IMG/VR virus record: IMGVR_UViG_3300027881_000066
Coordinates: 1-25,547 of that record
Strand: one strand, 5' to 3'
Origin: a virus
DNA: 25,547 nt
Every line of letters starts with the position of its first letter. Position 1 is the stretch's first letter. A program made the position numbers and the translations under genes. Shown here one piece after another: positions 12,095 to 21,429 of the stretch. The notes below the pieces were generated by a model. That model was not told the DNA's origin, made no database searches, and saw only the letters and a list, made by a program, of their open reading frames with translations.

Positions 12095-12133
12095 GACCGG
12101 GTACGGTACCCCCTGCCTGCCCGGTCACTTTTA
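12095..12133 (+). terminator. Probable intrinsic terminator
   Basis: GACCGGG (12095-12101) pairs with CCCGGTC (12120-12126); the 18-base loop contains GGTACC. The tail is ACTTTTAT. The stem is GC-rich and perfect, but the loop is long and the T run short, so read-through is likely. Confidence 0.55.
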
Positions 12134-12148
12134 TAAGGGAGAGATAAA

Positions 12149-12556
12149 ATGCCACTACCTATCCTTGGAATTATAGGAATGATCTTCAAGCCACTCAGTA
12201 CAGCTTGGGAGAATCACCAAAAAAGAAAACATGCCAAGACAGCCTCAGACATTCTTATCAACGAAGCTGTCACTCAGGCTAAGATCACCCACATTGCAAA
12301 CGGCCAAACGGCTGACATCAAATGGGAGAACCTCTCTGTAACCAACTCCGGTTGGAAAGATGAATGGTTCACCATCATCCTTTCTATACCTGCTATCCTT
12401 GTCTTCATTCCCAACATGGCACCTTATGTAAAGGACGGCTTTGCTGCCCTAAAGGAATGCCCCGACTGGTATCAATGGATGCTGGGTATTGCTGTTGGAT
12501 CTGCCTTCGGTTATCGTAAGATTGCTGACTTCATGAAACTCAAGAAGGGTGACTAA
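12149..12556 (+). CDS. Holin-like membrane protein (3TM type)
   Basis: 135 residues. A short hydrophobic N-terminus (LPILGIIGMIF) is followed by a basic helix (NHQKRKHAKTASD) and two clear membrane spans at about 74-94 (WFTIILSIPAILVFIPNM) and 110-128 (WMLGIAVGSAFGY), with a basic end (FMKLKKGD). The motif GWKDEWF before the first span and the FGYRK after the second resemble the three-span holins of phages and gene-transfer agents. A holin would make pores in the inner membrane at lysis. No lysozyme or spanin is recognisable beside it, so the assignment is moderate. Confidence 0.62.
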   Translation: MPLPILGIIGMIFKPLSTAWENHQKRKHAKTASDILINEAVTQAKITHIANGQTADIKWENLSVTNSGWKDEWFTIILSIPAILVFIPNMAPYVKDGFAALKECPDWYQWMLGIAVGSAFGYRKIADFMKLKKGD

Positions 12557-12582
12557 CACTGAATAATACAGGAGAATAACCC

Positions 12583-13248
12583 ATGGCTGATACATGGCAT
12601 AATCCGGCACCGGATGTGAGTTGGAATGGGGATGTATGGAAGAATGCCAATCACCCGGACGGTGACATCTGGATGGCCTTAGCTACCCTGTTTGAGGAAG
12701 AGTCCTCATGGCATATTCAGAATACATGGTTCGAAGAGACTGCATGGCATATTCAAAACCTGCTGGAAGATGAAATCTCATGGCATATCCAGAACCTCAC
12801 AGAGGATGAGACTGCATGGTACATCCAAAATGCCACTGCCGACGAAGTTGCATGGCACATACAGAATTTGACTGAAGACGAGATTGCCTTTCACATCCAG
12901 AATGCAACGTCTGATGAAACAGCTTGGCATATTCAGAATCTATTGCAGCAGGCAACTGCTTGGAACATCTTTGAAAACGTCATTAAGTTCCTTGCCCTCT
13001 TTCATATCAATCCACTCACTTCATCATTCAAGCTGGAAGCACTTACATCTCAATTCACCTTTGATAAGCTGCAGTCCACCTACACACTTCTTGAGAACCT
13101 TGCCTCACAGTATGGCATTGAGTTCCCTCTGGTCAGTACCTTCGATGTTGATCCGGTTCTTGCTCAGACTTTTGAAATCGATGAAGAGGTTCACACAACC
13201 AAGAAAATTCAACCAAACGAATCTGGGACTAAGAGTCCCTACGAATAG
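12583..13248 (+). CDS. WHIQN 12-residue-repeat protein
   Basis: 221 residues; CAGGAG (12572-12577) upstream. After a Trp-rich head, eight exact 12-residue units run from residue 42: aromatic residues at 43, 55, 67, 79, 91, 103, 115 and 127, each as (S/A)-W/F-H/Y/N-I-Q-N followed by an acidic linker (LTEDET, ATADEV). A second, looser 9-10-residue beta repeat follows (LTSSFKLE, LTSQFTFD, LQSTYTLLE, LASQYGIEF, LVSTFDVD). Such regularity suggests an elongated solenoid or stacked beta/helix rod in the tail or fibre. No membrane segment. Family not recognised. Confidence 0.75.
   Translation: MADTWHNPAPDVSWNGDVWKNANHPDGDIWMALATLFEEESSWHIQNTWFEETAWHIQNLLEDEISWHIQNLTEDETAWYIQNATADEVAWHIQNLTEDEIAFHIQNATSDETAWHIQNLLQQATAWNIFENVIKFLALFHINPLTSSFKLEALTSQFTFDKLQSTYTLLENLASQYGIEFPLVSTFDVDPVLAQTFEIDEEVHTTKKIQPNESGTKSPYE
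12706..12996 (+). repeat. 36-bp tandem coding repeat, eight units
   Basis: Eight 36-base units encode the WHIQN repeat. Period is exact across the array, and the conserved part of each unit reads like GCATGGCATATTCAGAAT with synonymous changes between units. The acidic linkers vary more. No frame slip or extra base is seen, so the protein period is under selection. Confidence 0.88.
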
Positions 13249-13259
13249 GAGATATCCAC

Positions 13260-13733
13260 ATGGCTTCAAATTGTGTATTCACATTAACCGGGGGAGCAGC
13301 AAACTCTGATCCGAATGCTTCACTTGGTGGTGATGGTAGTTCTGAGATCATAAGTACAACCCCACTGCATAATTTATTCTATACTGTCAGCCCACCGGAT
13401 ATCACCGGGTCCAACTATATAACCTACCGGGCCATTGACATTCTCAACAACGGTGATGCCACAGCCAAGCTGGTGGAGTTCTACTGCACTGACACAGTTA
13501 ATGCTGAGTCGGTCATTGCTATTTGGTATGAGGCAGCACCCAGCCAGTCCATTGTCGATGAAGACACTGAGCCCATCGGGGCAAGCTGGTCCCTACCGTT
13601 GGTAGGAAGCAGAACATCCATTGCAGACATTGCTGCTGCAGCACGGGCCCGTATCTGGATCAGACGGACAGTCGATCAAGATGCCGATAACTTAATTGAT
13701 GACGAAGCTGTACTCCATTGTTGGTTTGCCTAA
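13260..13733 (+). CDS. Putative virion protein, all-beta
   Basis: 157 residues, TAGGAGATA as ribosome site. Short beta strands with Gly/Asp/Ser turns (CVFTLTGGAANSDPNASLGG, NYITYRAIDILNNGDATAKL) and an end with RARIWIRRTVDQDADN are typical of phage minor structural proteins. No signal or metal site. The stop overlaps the following HNH start (TAATG), so that gene lies inside the structural operon. No family recognised. Confidence 0.62.
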   Translation: MASNCVFTLTGGAANSDPNASLGGDGSSEIISTTPLHNLFYTVSPPDITGSNYITYRAIDILNNGDATAKLVEFYCTDTVNAESVIAIWYEAAPSQSIVDEDTEPIGASWSLPLVGSRTSIADIAAAARARIWIRRTVDQDADNLIDDEAVLHCWFA

Positions 13734-14095
13734 TGCCAAGACCACTACCAAAAACCTACATAGGTTGGTGCACGGCATGTGGCAGGGACGTGGTCAAATA
13801 TAAGAGTTCACGTAACTGTGTTGAATGTCGTAGCAAGAAACGAGTTGCTTGGAAACAAGCATGGCTGGAGTGGCTACACACTAACTATGATTTAAAATGT
13901 AATCGGTGTGGGTTTAGTACTTTTGCTGCTATGCAATTTCATCACGTAGATCCTAATAAGAAGGAGTTCACCATATCTCCACTTGTTAACGGTCAGTATG
14001 CCCTGAACGACAGAAACATTGAAAGGGTAAAACACGAAATAGATAAGTGTGAGATACTATGTGCTAACTGCCATATGATTGAGCACTACTCTTAA
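13733..14095 (+). CDS. HNH endonuclease inside the structural operon
   Basis: 120 residues from ATG 13733, which overlaps the upstream stop; five codons further upstream are open (ATG 13718) but lie within the preceding gene. CTAC (13-16), CVEC (29-32) and CNRC (56-59) are zinc knuckles, FHHVDPNKKE (69-78) holds the HNH His/Asp pair, and EILCANCHMIEH (106-117) the Asn/His part. This is the same family as the copies at 3606, 5808 and 23777. A freestanding nuclease between two virion genes is a usual site for homing genes. Start of the fibre gene follows after 13 bases with its own ribosome site. Confidence 0.88.
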   Translation: MPRPLPKTYIGWCTACGRDVVKYKSSRNCVECRSKKRVAWKQAWLEWLHTNYDLKCNRCGFSTFAAMQFHHVDPNKKEFTISPLVNGQYALNDRNIERVKHEIDKCEILCANCHMIEHYS

Positions 14096-14108
14096 GGAGA
14101 TATAACTC

Positions 14109-16847
14109 ATGGGAGCAACATGGTACCCAGCTACAGGAATAACAGGCACCGATGAATCCCTTGATAAGGTGCACGAACCCCTAACTTATACTGCCCTCAG
14201 TACAGGTGACATGGCATTCGTATACATGAAAGACCTGTACACCCGTATCTACACATACGATTCAACTCTTACCGATGCTGAAGATTTCTTTGGAATCATA
14301 GTCATCCCAGACGGCAACGTCTCTGGAACTGGTGCTTGGAAGGAAAAACGGACCACAGGTCTTATGACCTTCTGGGCTGGAACAATTGCCAATGAGATTG
14401 ATGCCACTGTCTCAGAAGCCGGTGGGGTTGTTTCTCTGGACTTTGAGTGCACCGGTAGTATCCCCGGTGTTGGAGTTTGGTCTGACGATATCATAGCAAT
14501 CCCCATCCAATCGGTTACATTAAACCACGGATCAGACATTGCACCAACTGAAAACTTTGCCTACATACTAAAGGCCGATCCTGTATCAATCGTCATTGGG
14601 TCAGACTGGCCTGCAACTGAGCATATAAAGATCGGTTACTTCCTTGTTCCCTCTGCAGCCCACGTTGCAGCTACTGGTGCTTACATCAACCAGAACTGGA
14701 ATGATGGGAATGAGCCTAATGGTATGGGCCACCTTGCAGCCCTTGGTGAGAACCATCGTCTAACTCAAGACGGTGCTCACTTTCACTCTGGTGTGACTGG
14801 CAACGGTGCAACCGATGACTACATTACAATCGTTACGGCTGACACCCCGGACAGTGCCTACTTTGTAACTACAGCCGGTGTTTGCTTCCAGATGCACAGG
14901 CATACGGTCCCGGCATTTAATTCTCAGACTGATGAGATGCATATTGCTAATGCCTTTGGACAGGCATATAAAGCTACTAACGATATCCGTGATGAAGAAG
15001 TTGATGCACTTAACGGCTCACTGACAAACAAATACTACAATGTGGTATTCTGGATGGTGGCTAATAAGTCTGGGGAGTATGCCCCGGTCATGATGAACAT
15101 GCCGACTGGATCTTACAACGGCCTTTCCAATGCTATCAACGATGTTGATGGATTTGATGTTTATGACATCCCCCGACAATTTAAAGAAGAGAGTGCCACT
15201 GGATTTCTTGTCTGCCGGATTACCTTTAGGCAAACAGCCAGTACCATTACTGTACATAATACCACGGACCTTCGTGGACGTACCCCCGGCTCAGCCTCTG
15301 GTACATCACTTGTAGCCGGTACTGAGTTTGCTGACAATCAGTTCAAGGTCTACAACGTGGCCGATGATACCAAGATCGTTGACATGGATCTTAGTGGTTT
15401 GACTTCACCATCCACCCGGACCATTACTCCAGCCGATGCAGACATGACCATCCTGTCTACTGTTAACCACGATGACCTGACTGACGGTGGAGACACAACC
15501 CTTCATGACCATGATGGGATCTCTGAGAATAATACCCATAGAAGCAGTGATGGTAAAGACCACTCTGATGTTGTGCTGAACAACACTCATAGGGCTTCTG
15601 ACGGTAAGGATCATAGTGACGTTGTTCTAAACAACACTCACCGTACTGGTGACGGATCAGATCATGCTGACGTTGCAACCAATACAGGCCTTGCTCATGC
15701 TGAGTCCCATACAGCAGCCTCTCATAGTGATCAGTCGGCAACGGGTGCTGAACTCGAAACCCTGACCGATGGGTCAGATGCCGATGCACTTCATACCCAT
15801 GGTGCCTTTGAAGCAAAAGGGAAGAACCTTATAATTAATGGAGCCATGCAGGTTGCTCAGAGATCTACCTCTGTAGCTGCCATTGGCAGTGGTAATTCTG
15901 GTTATCACACTATTGACAGATGGTATTTCTCTGAAGTAGGTGCCCCTGTTGGTGAGTTCACTATGTCACAGGATTCTGGCTTATCAGCAGTTGGAATGCC
16001 ATTTGACTATGCAATGAAGATTGACTGCACTACTGCTGAAGACTACACCGATGTTAATAGTGACATGCAGATTCTTACTCGTCTTGAGGCACAAAATTTT
16101 CAGCATATAAAATATGGGTCAGCAGATGCTGAGGACATGATATTCTCATTTTATACAAAGGGAAACAAAGCAGGCACGATGTGTGTGACTGTCACCCAAC
16201 CAGACGGATCAAGACAGTACGTGACTGAAGTTTCAATAACTGGTAATGGAAGCTGGGAGAGAAAGAGTATTACTATACCCGGTGATACTTCTGGTGTCAT
16301 TAATAATGACAACGGTGCTGGATTTCATATCAGATTTGTGCTTACAGCCGGAACAGGCAAAGATGATGCAACTGCTGGGTCTTGGGTTGCTGACTCTGGT
16401 GATGATGCTACTTCAAACCAGACGAATTTCTTAGACAATACAGCCAACAATCTTTGGATCACGGGGGTACAACTCGAAGTCGGATCTGCTCTTACAGACT
16501 ATGATCATCAACTAATAGAAAATGTTTTACGTTTATGCTACCGGTTTTATATAAGAGTTGTATCGACAGGATCTAATATGCCAGTAGGATCTGGATATTC
16601 CACATCTACCACTTCTTTAAGGGGTATGATTCCGACTCCTGTAACCATGAGGTTTGCTCCAGCTATTACTGGAATTGCTGGACACTACGGTCCAAGTGGT
16701 CCAATAGCATTAGCATCTATCAGTGCTATTACTGTAACAAGTCATAGCATCAGATACCGTGACACAGTTGTTGGAGCTACAACAGCAAGAGCCTATACAC
16801 CTTATATGGCAGCTGCCACTGACTTTGAACTTGATTCTGAAATATAA
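14109..16847 (+). CDS. Large tail fibre/receptor-binding-like protein, 912 aa
   Basis: AAGGAGA precedes the ATG. The N-terminal half (MGATWYPATGITGTDESLDK...) is beta-rich and includes HFHSGVTGNGATDDYI. Residues 474-524 hold three 17-residue repeats NNTHRxxDGKDHSDVVL, a pattern seen in phage fibres, followed by HAESHTAASHSDQSATG. From about 572, KNLIINGAMQVAQRST begins the C-terminal receptor-binding module common to long fibres and adhesins (GYHTIDRWYF), then a carbohydrate-binding-like beta domain (FSFYTKGNKAGTMCVTVTQP) and the tip. His-rich repeats may bind metal in a trimer axis. It is the strongest candidate for host recognition in the window. Confidence 0.82.
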   Translation: MGATWYPATGITGTDESLDKVHEPLTYTALSTGDMAFVYMKDLYTRIYTYDSTLTDAEDFFGIIVIPDGNVSGTGAWKEKRTTGLMTFWAGTIANEIDATVSEAGGVVSLDFECTGSIPGVGVWSDDIIAIPIQSVTLNHGSDIAPTENFAYILKADPVSIVIGSDWPATEHIKIGYFLVPSAAHVAATGAYINQNWNDGNEPNGMGHLAALGENHRLTQDGAHFHSGVTGNGATDDYITIVTADTPDSAYFVTTAGVCFQMHRHTVPAFNSQTDEMHIANAFGQAYKATNDIRDEEVDALNGSLTNKYYNVVFWMVANKSGEYAPVMMNMPTGSYNGLSNAINDVDGFDVYDIPRQFKEESATGFLVCRITFRQTASTITVHNTTDLRGRTPGSASGTSLVAGTEFADNQFKVYNVADDTKIVDMDLSGLTSPSTRTITPADADMTILSTVNHDDLTDGGDTTLHDHDGISENNTHRSSDGKDHSDVVLNNTHRASDGKDHSDVVLNNTHRTGDGSDHADVATNTGLAHAESHTAASHSDQSATGAELETLTDGSDADALHTHGAFEAKGKNLIINGAMQVAQRSTSVAAIGSGNSGYHTIDRWYFSEVGAPVGEFTMSQDSGLSAVGMPFDYAMKIDCTTAEDYTDVNSDMQILTRLEAQNFQHIKYGSADAEDMIFSFYTKGNKAGTMCVTVTQPDGSRQYVTEVSITGNGSWERKSITIPGDTSGVINNDNGAGFHIRFVLTAGTGKDDATAGSWVADSGDDATSNQTNFLDNTANNLWITGVQLEVGSALTDYDHQLIENVLRLCYRFYIRVVSTGSNMPVGSGYSTSTTSLRGMIPTPVTMRFAPAITGIAGHYGPSGPIALASISAITVTSHSIRYRDTVVGATTARAYTPYMAAATDFELDSEI
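15528..15680 (+). repeat. 51-bp coding repeat x3 in the fibre gene
   Basis: Three back-to-back 51-base units encode NNTHR-xx-DGKDHSDVVL; the third is changed (HRTGDGSDHADVATN). Synonymous differences between units show age. His and Asp positions are kept in all three. Confidence 0.85.
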
Positions 16848-16858
16848 AGGATATATAC

Positions 16859-17152
16859 ATGGAAAAATACAGATTAACCTCCGATGGAATATATGATAAT
16901 GAAACCCTTACATACATACCTCAAGGCCATAGAAAATATAAGTTGTTTCTTGATTGGGTAGATGCTGGAAACATCCCTGACCCAGAGTTTACTCAAGAAG
17001 AATTAGATGAACAAGTGCAATTTGAAGTGGATGCAGCCAATGAGGTAAAGATACAGAATGAGATTAGACGGTTTGCTATTGTAACACTCAAAGGCAGTGG
17101 GGACTTACCACCTGACTTTGAGGATACTAAAGACAAGGTTAAGGTGAAATAA
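16859..17152 (+). CDS. Small protein following the fibre, possible fibre chaperone
   Basis: 97 residues, 11 bases after the fibre stop. A beta-hairpin start (YRLTSDGIYDNETLTYIPQG) leads to FLDWVDAGNIPDPEFTQEE, the 'W-xx-GNxPxPE' element found in many small proteins encoded just after tail fibres, and then a charged helical end (VKIQNEIRRFAIVTLKGSGD). By position and motif, a fibre-associated or fibre-assembly role is plausible. There is no signal or metal site. Confidence 0.6.
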   Translation: MEKYRLTSDGIYDNETLTYIPQGHRKYKLFLDWVDAGNIPDPEFTQEELDEQVQFEVDAANEVKIQNEIRRFAIVTLKGSGDLPPDFEDTKDKVKVK

Positions 17153-17153
17153 T

Positions 17154-17525
17154 ATGAGTGCAATGGAATTTGAATCTGGCCGGATTGAAATAGGCCACAA
17201 TGCCACTGACTGGGGTCCGTTTCTGTTCGACTTTAGTGACGGCCTACCAACCGGTATTAGTATAGCTTCTATAGTGGTGAAGTCTTATCTTGGCCGGGTT
17301 GGCCCCAATGATAAGTTAAGTGATGAAACAGAGACAACCAGTGAGCTTGTTGCCACAGCAGCTACCGTGTCTTCTGATGTGGTGTCTGTACTTCTTACCC
17401 TGCCGTCTACTTCAGCATGGCTGGGTGTTGCTCATTCTTTGGTTTTTGAGTTCATAACTAATAATTCTGAAGCTGGCACCCATTCAGCTTTCTTTTACAG
17501 GGTGCAGATCGTAAGAGAGGCATAA
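17154..17525 (+). CDS. Hypothetical virion-associated protein
   Basis: 123 residues, one base after the previous stop. Strands with regular Thr/Ser/Val (SIASIVVKSYLGRVGP, VATAATVSSDVVSVLLTLPS, SLVFEFITNN) suggest an immunoglobulin-like or similar sandwich. The core DWGPFLFDFSDGLPTGISI is reminiscent of 'tail accessory' beta domains but I cannot name a family. It sits between the fibre cluster and the terminase. Confidence 0.58.
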   Translation: MSAMEFESGRIEIGHNATDWGPFLFDFSDGLPTGISIASIVVKSYLGRVGPNDKLSDETETTSELVATAATVSSDVVSVLLTLPSTSAWLGVAHSLVFEFITNNSEAGTHSAFFYRVQIVREA

Positions 17526-17526
17526 G

Positions 17527-18999
17527 ATGCAACTAACCTACAAGGCAAATAATACCTTAGCTGGAATGCACAGTGACCCGGCTAAATACCAGTTTGTCAG
17601 GGGAAGTGTGGGTTCAGGAAAGTCAATCGGCTGCATGTGGCATATCTTTTTGAATGCCCTTGAGCAGCCAGTCCAACCTGATGGTGTCCGTAGATCACGG
17701 TATGCCATTGTACGTGCATCATACCCAACACTGAAGTCCACAGTGATCAAGTCTATGATCCAGTGGTTCAATGAGAAGACTGGTAAGAAACTTTTGAACG
17801 TAGTTTATGATGTCCCGATCCGGGCTAACATGAAGTTCCCACACCCGGATGGCAAGAGCATTGTGGATATTGAATATATCTTTATTGCCCTTGACCGTGA
17901 GGAAGAAGTAAATAAACTCCAGTCTCTGGAGCTCACATCATGCTGGATGAATGAGGCTGCTGAAATCCCCAGAGGGATTCATCAGATGCTCAAGTCCCGT
18001 ATCAATCGTTACCCTGCAAAGGATGACGGTGGAGCTCACAAGCCACAGATCATCTGTGACTACAATGCTATTGACACTGAGCACTGGCTCTATAAGATTG
18101 CTGAGGAAGAGAAGCCAAAGAATCATCGATTCCATGTACAGCCACCGGCTATGCTCATGTGTGAGAAGAGCAGGGGTATTGTTGAAGACGTTGAGGGCAA
18201 CTGGTACGAAGTAAATCCTGATGCTGATAACAGAACCCATCTTGATGCAGATTATTACATTGATCAGATCCAAGGTGCTGATGCTGACTGGGTGTCTGTC
18301 TTTGTCATGAACAACTACGGGGATCTACGAAAAGGCAAACCAGTCTACAAGCATTATAATGATCGTATTCATACGGATGACAAACTGTCAGCCGACTGGC
18401 CCATGAAGGGAGTGCCCATACTTGTTGGAATCGACCTTGGCCTTGACCCGGCTGCTGCCTTCTGTCAGATGACCCCAACCGGCCAGCTTATTGTGTTTGA
18501 CGAGATCTCCACTGAGGACTGCTCTATTGAAGAGTTCATCGATGACTACCTGAGGCCCAGACTATTTAATAACTATCGTGGGTTCAAGTATGAGATCTTC
18601 ATTGACCCGGCTGGTACAGCCCGATCCCAGAATGATAAGAAGTCTGCAATGGACATCTTTAGAAAGGGACGGATACCGGTACGGACAGCATCCACCAATG
18701 AGCCTCTTGCAAGACGTGAGGCTGTCAACTACTTTCTCAGACGGACAGACAAGTTTAAGATCTGCCCTGAAAAATGCCCGGTACTCCGTAAGGGTTTTAT
18801 TGGTGAGTACAAATATGATCTTGTAGCCACCACAGTACGTGGTACCCAGTTCAAAGAGAAACCGGAAAAGAATCAGTACTCTCACGTTCACGATGGTCTT
18901 CAGTATGCTGCTCTTGCCTGCCATGGCAACAGTATCTTCAAGAAGGCTAAACGTGTAACATCATCACAAGGTCCAGCAGATGGAACGGCTGGCTACTAA
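17527..18999 (+). CDS. terL: Terminase large subunit
   Basis: 490 residues, the usual size. The packaging ATPase has Walker A GSVGSGKS (26-33), an adenine-side arginine region (RYAIVRASYPTLKSTV, 58-73) and a Walker-B-like strand with Asn-Glu (LTSCWMNEAAE, 136-146; Glu143 the likely catalytic carboxylate). The nuclease domain has VGIDLGLDPAA (about 300-310; Asp303), a second acidic strand FIDPAG, and HDGLQYA near the end, as in RNase H-like terminase nucleases. It powers genome packaging into the prohead at the portal. GAGAGGC gives the ribosome site. It directly precedes the portal, the classical order. Confidence 0.95.
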   Translation: MQLTYKANNTLAGMHSDPAKYQFVRGSVGSGKSIGCMWHIFLNALEQPVQPDGVRRSRYAIVRASYPTLKSTVIKSMIQWFNEKTGKKLLNVVYDVPIRANMKFPHPDGKSIVDIEYIFIALDREEEVNKLQSLELTSCWMNEAAEIPRGIHQMLKSRINRYPAKDDGGAHKPQIICDYNAIDTEHWLYKIAEEEKPKNHRFHVQPPAMLMCEKSRGIVEDVEGNWYEVNPDADNRTHLDADYYIDQIQGADADWVSVFVMNNYGDLRKGKPVYKHYNDRIHTDDKLSADWPMKGVPILVGIDLGLDPAAAFCQMTPTGQLIVFDEISTEDCSIEEFIDDYLRPRLFNNYRGFKYEIFIDPAGTARSQNDKKSAMDIFRKGRIPVRTASTNEPLARREAVNYFLRRTDKFKICPEKCPVLRKGFIGEYKYDLVATTVRGTQFKEKPEKNQYSHVHDGLQYAALACHGNSIFKKAKRVTSSQGPADGTAGY

Positions 19000-19010
19000 C
19001 TGGAGAACTC

Positions 19011-21146
19011 ATGGCTTTAAATGACACTGAACAAGCAGTCAAAGATGCCGATCAGGAAGTCTTTGATCATGCTTTTGAAGAAGCAGAAATACGGGGAGAC
19101 GAGTCCGATCATCTTGCTGGTTCCCTACAGAAAGACTCTGCACCGGCACAGATGTATTCTGAGTTCATCACACCCCTTGCAACGGCACTTAATAATAAGT
19201 GGACCATAGCTGAGGGTGATCGGAGATCGACAGAGCAGAGGATGCTCAGGGACCTTCGACAATACAGGGGTATATATGACCCTGAGATCTTGGCTAAGAT
19301 GCATCCCAAACGGTCTAAGGCTTTTATCCGGTTGTCCCGATCAAAGGTTAGAGCCGTGGACTCACGGGTCATGGACCTCCAGTTCCCTGCCAATAAGGAA
19401 AAGAACTGGTCCATCGAAACCACCCCGGTCCCAGAGATTAACCCTCAGGATCTTGAACAGTTGGCTGCTGCCTACTTTCAAGAGCTCAAGAAGATACCGG
19501 ACCCAGATGACCTGAAACGTATTGCAATGACAGCAGCCCGTGAACGTGCAACCAACATGGAGAAGGAAATCCACGACCAACTGGTTGAGTTTAAGTACCG
19601 GGATGTCATTCGTAAGGTTGTCCATAGTGGTAACCTTTATGGTACTGGTGTCCTGAAGGGACCCATCGTAAAGGAAAAGACCCGGAAGCAATGGGTGAAG
19701 GTTGGGCTGGAATGGAAGTTGGTCACAAAGAAATCAATTATGCCCAAGGCTCAGTTCGTACCTGTCTGGGACATCTACCCTGACATGAGTGCTAAAGAGC
19801 CTGAAGACATGGCCTATGTATTCCACCGTCACCTGATGGGCAAGCACAAACTCATCAAACTCTCCAAGAGATCTGACTTCAACCGTAAGGCAATCCTTGC
19901 CTACATGGAAACGAAGCCGGACGGAGATGCTGAGTGGAAACAGTACGAAGATGTTATGAGGGAGATGTCTTCAAACACCAATGCAAAATATCCTGAGTCC
20001 CAAATGCCTAAGAACAAGAAGTACGAAGTTGTAGAGTACTGGGGCATGATGGAGACAGGTGAAGTTGAGCAAGAACTTGGTATTGACCTGACAAGTGAAG
20101 ACGGCTTTAAAGACCCAGAGGTTATGGTCAATGCATGGATGCTTGGACCGATGATCATTAAGTTGGTAGTGAGCCCAATCGAGGGAAGTAAGTTTCCCTT
20201 CTTCTTTTATTACTTTGACAAAGACGAGACTCACATCTTTGGAGACGGCATACCAACAATCATGAGAGATCCACAAGCAATGCTGAATGCATCTGTTCGG
20301 GCTATGCTCGACAATGCTGCCATCAGTGCTGGCCCTATCATCGAAGCCAATATTGACCTGCTGGCAGATGGTGAAGATCCAAATGACATCTACCCATTCA
20401 GATCATTCCAACGTACCGGTATTGGTACAGACGGTTCTAACAAGGCAATCACCGTAACCAAGTTGCCAAGCTACACACAACAGTTCATGAAGATGGTTGA
20501 CTTCTTCAGGGCATCAGCAGACGAGACAACAAACATCCCGGCTGCTATGCATGGTGAGCAAGGCCAAGGCCAGATGGGTGCTGCAGGTAGAACAGCTACC
20601 GGCCTGTCAATGCTTATGGGCTCTGCCAACATCACACTGAAGGATCAACTGAAGAACTTTGATGATGGTATTACCAAACCGTTTATCAAGTCCATGTACT
20701 TCTGGAACATGGAGTTTAATAAGAAGGAAGACATAAAGGGTGACTTCAGTATCGTGGCAAGAGGATCTGCCAGTCTGGTTGCCAAAGAGGTTCGTCTTGA
20801 ATCCCTTAACCAGTTCATGGCTATTGTTGCCAACGATCCAGAAGCACAGATCGTTCTGGACCGTCGAGTTCTGTATGATGAATACCTGAAGATCCTTGAC
20901 CTTGGAGATGTCGGCCTGCTTAGATCAGAGGACGAGATTGCAAGCATCAGAGAACAGCAGTCTATTGCTGCACAGAAAGAGAAAGACTTTCAACAGCAGA
21001 CTGATTTAATCAAAGCACAGTCCGGTGGACACGTACCCGGAGCAGCCGGTGGGGTGATTGTTGATCCTCAAGGTAACCCGGCTTTACAGAACATGGACCA
21101 AGATGCCTTACGTGAAGGCAAGGTACCGGAGATTATCCAACCATAA
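19011..21146 (+). CDS. Portal protein (head-tail connector)
   Basis: 711 residues, in the size range of large portals of podophages and of phages with N4-gp56-type capsids. After an acidic N-terminus come a helical arm (ATALNNKWTIAEGDRRSTEQ), the RLSRSKVRAVDSRVMDLQFP region, and the wing/stem segment with FFFYYFDKDETHIFGDGIPT followed by DPQAMLNASVRAMLDNAA. The C-terminal part is helical and Gln-rich, likely the barrel. Twelve copies form the ring for DNA entry. It starts 11 bases after the large terminase, and its stop overlaps the next start. Confidence 0.88.
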   Translation: MALNDTEQAVKDADQEVFDHAFEEAEIRGDESDHLAGSLQKDSAPAQMYSEFITPLATALNNKWTIAEGDRRSTEQRMLRDLRQYRGIYDPEILAKMHPKRSKAFIRLSRSKVRAVDSRVMDLQFPANKEKNWSIETTPVPEINPQDLEQLAAAYFQELKKIPDPDDLKRIAMTAARERATNMEKEIHDQLVEFKYRDVIRKVVHSGNLYGTGVLKGPIVKEKTRKQWVKVGLEWKLVTKKSIMPKAQFVPVWDIYPDMSAKEPEDMAYVFHRHLMGKHKLIKLSKRSDFNRKAILAYMETKPDGDAEWKQYEDVMREMSSNTNAKYPESQMPKNKKYEVVEYWGMMETGEVEQELGIDLTSEDGFKDPEVMVNAWMLGPMIIKLVVSPIEGSKFPFFFYYFDKDETHIFGDGIPTIMRDPQAMLNASVRAMLDNAAISAGPIIEANIDLLADGEDPNDIYPFRSFQRTGIGTDGSNKAITVTKLPSYTQQFMKMVDFFRASADETTNIPAAMHGEQGQGQMGAAGRTATGLSMLMGSANITLKDQLKNFDDGITKPFIKSMYFWNMEFNKKEDIKGDFSIVARGSASLVAKEVRLESLNQFMAIVANDPEAQIVLDRRVLYDEYLKILDLGDVGLLRSEDEIASIREQQSIAAQKEKDFQQQTDLIKAQSGGHVPGAAGGVIVDPQGNPALQNMDQDALREGKVPEIIQP

Positions 21147-21412
21147 TGAAAGAAGAATTTAGACGTACTACTGAGGCTCTTGCAAAGTTACAGACCCACC
21201 GGTCTGAATCTTTGTACCTTGACTTCAAGGACCTTCTTAAAGAACTACAAGAAGACATCCGATTAGCCAATGACTATGAAGCCGATGTAAATCAACTATT
21301 CAGAAATCAAGGAGCAGTCAGAATTATTGACGATCTCTTGAAGGGTATGAATGCACAGCCCAAGAAAGAGAAGAAGCCCCAGATCTATGACGGTGGTTAT
21401 ACCGATATATAA
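21146..21412 (+). CDS. Small helical protein after the portal
   Basis: 88 residues; ATG overlaps the portal TAA (TAATG), so it is translated right after it. Highly helical and charged (LAKLQTHRSESLYLDFKDLL, KELQEDIRLANDYEADVNQL), ending in a basic segment (NAQPKKEKKPQIYDG). Such small proteins between portal and scaffold are often assembly factors or head accessories. No family recognised. Confidence 0.68.
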   Translation: MKEEFRRTTEALAKLQTHRSESLYLDFKDLLKELQEDIRLANDYEADVNQLFRNQGAVRIIDDLLKGMNAQPKKEKKPQIYDGGYTDI

Positions 21413-21429
21413 CTAAGGCAAGAGGGGAG

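Noticed and set aside
12706-12996. CRISPR-like array
   Set aside because: The 36-base period is an in-frame protein repeat with no unique spacers.
12884-13309. 141-residue + frame within the WHIQN gene
   Set aside because: It is a shifted frame of a real gene, rich in Ser/Leu/Arg, with no ribosome site.
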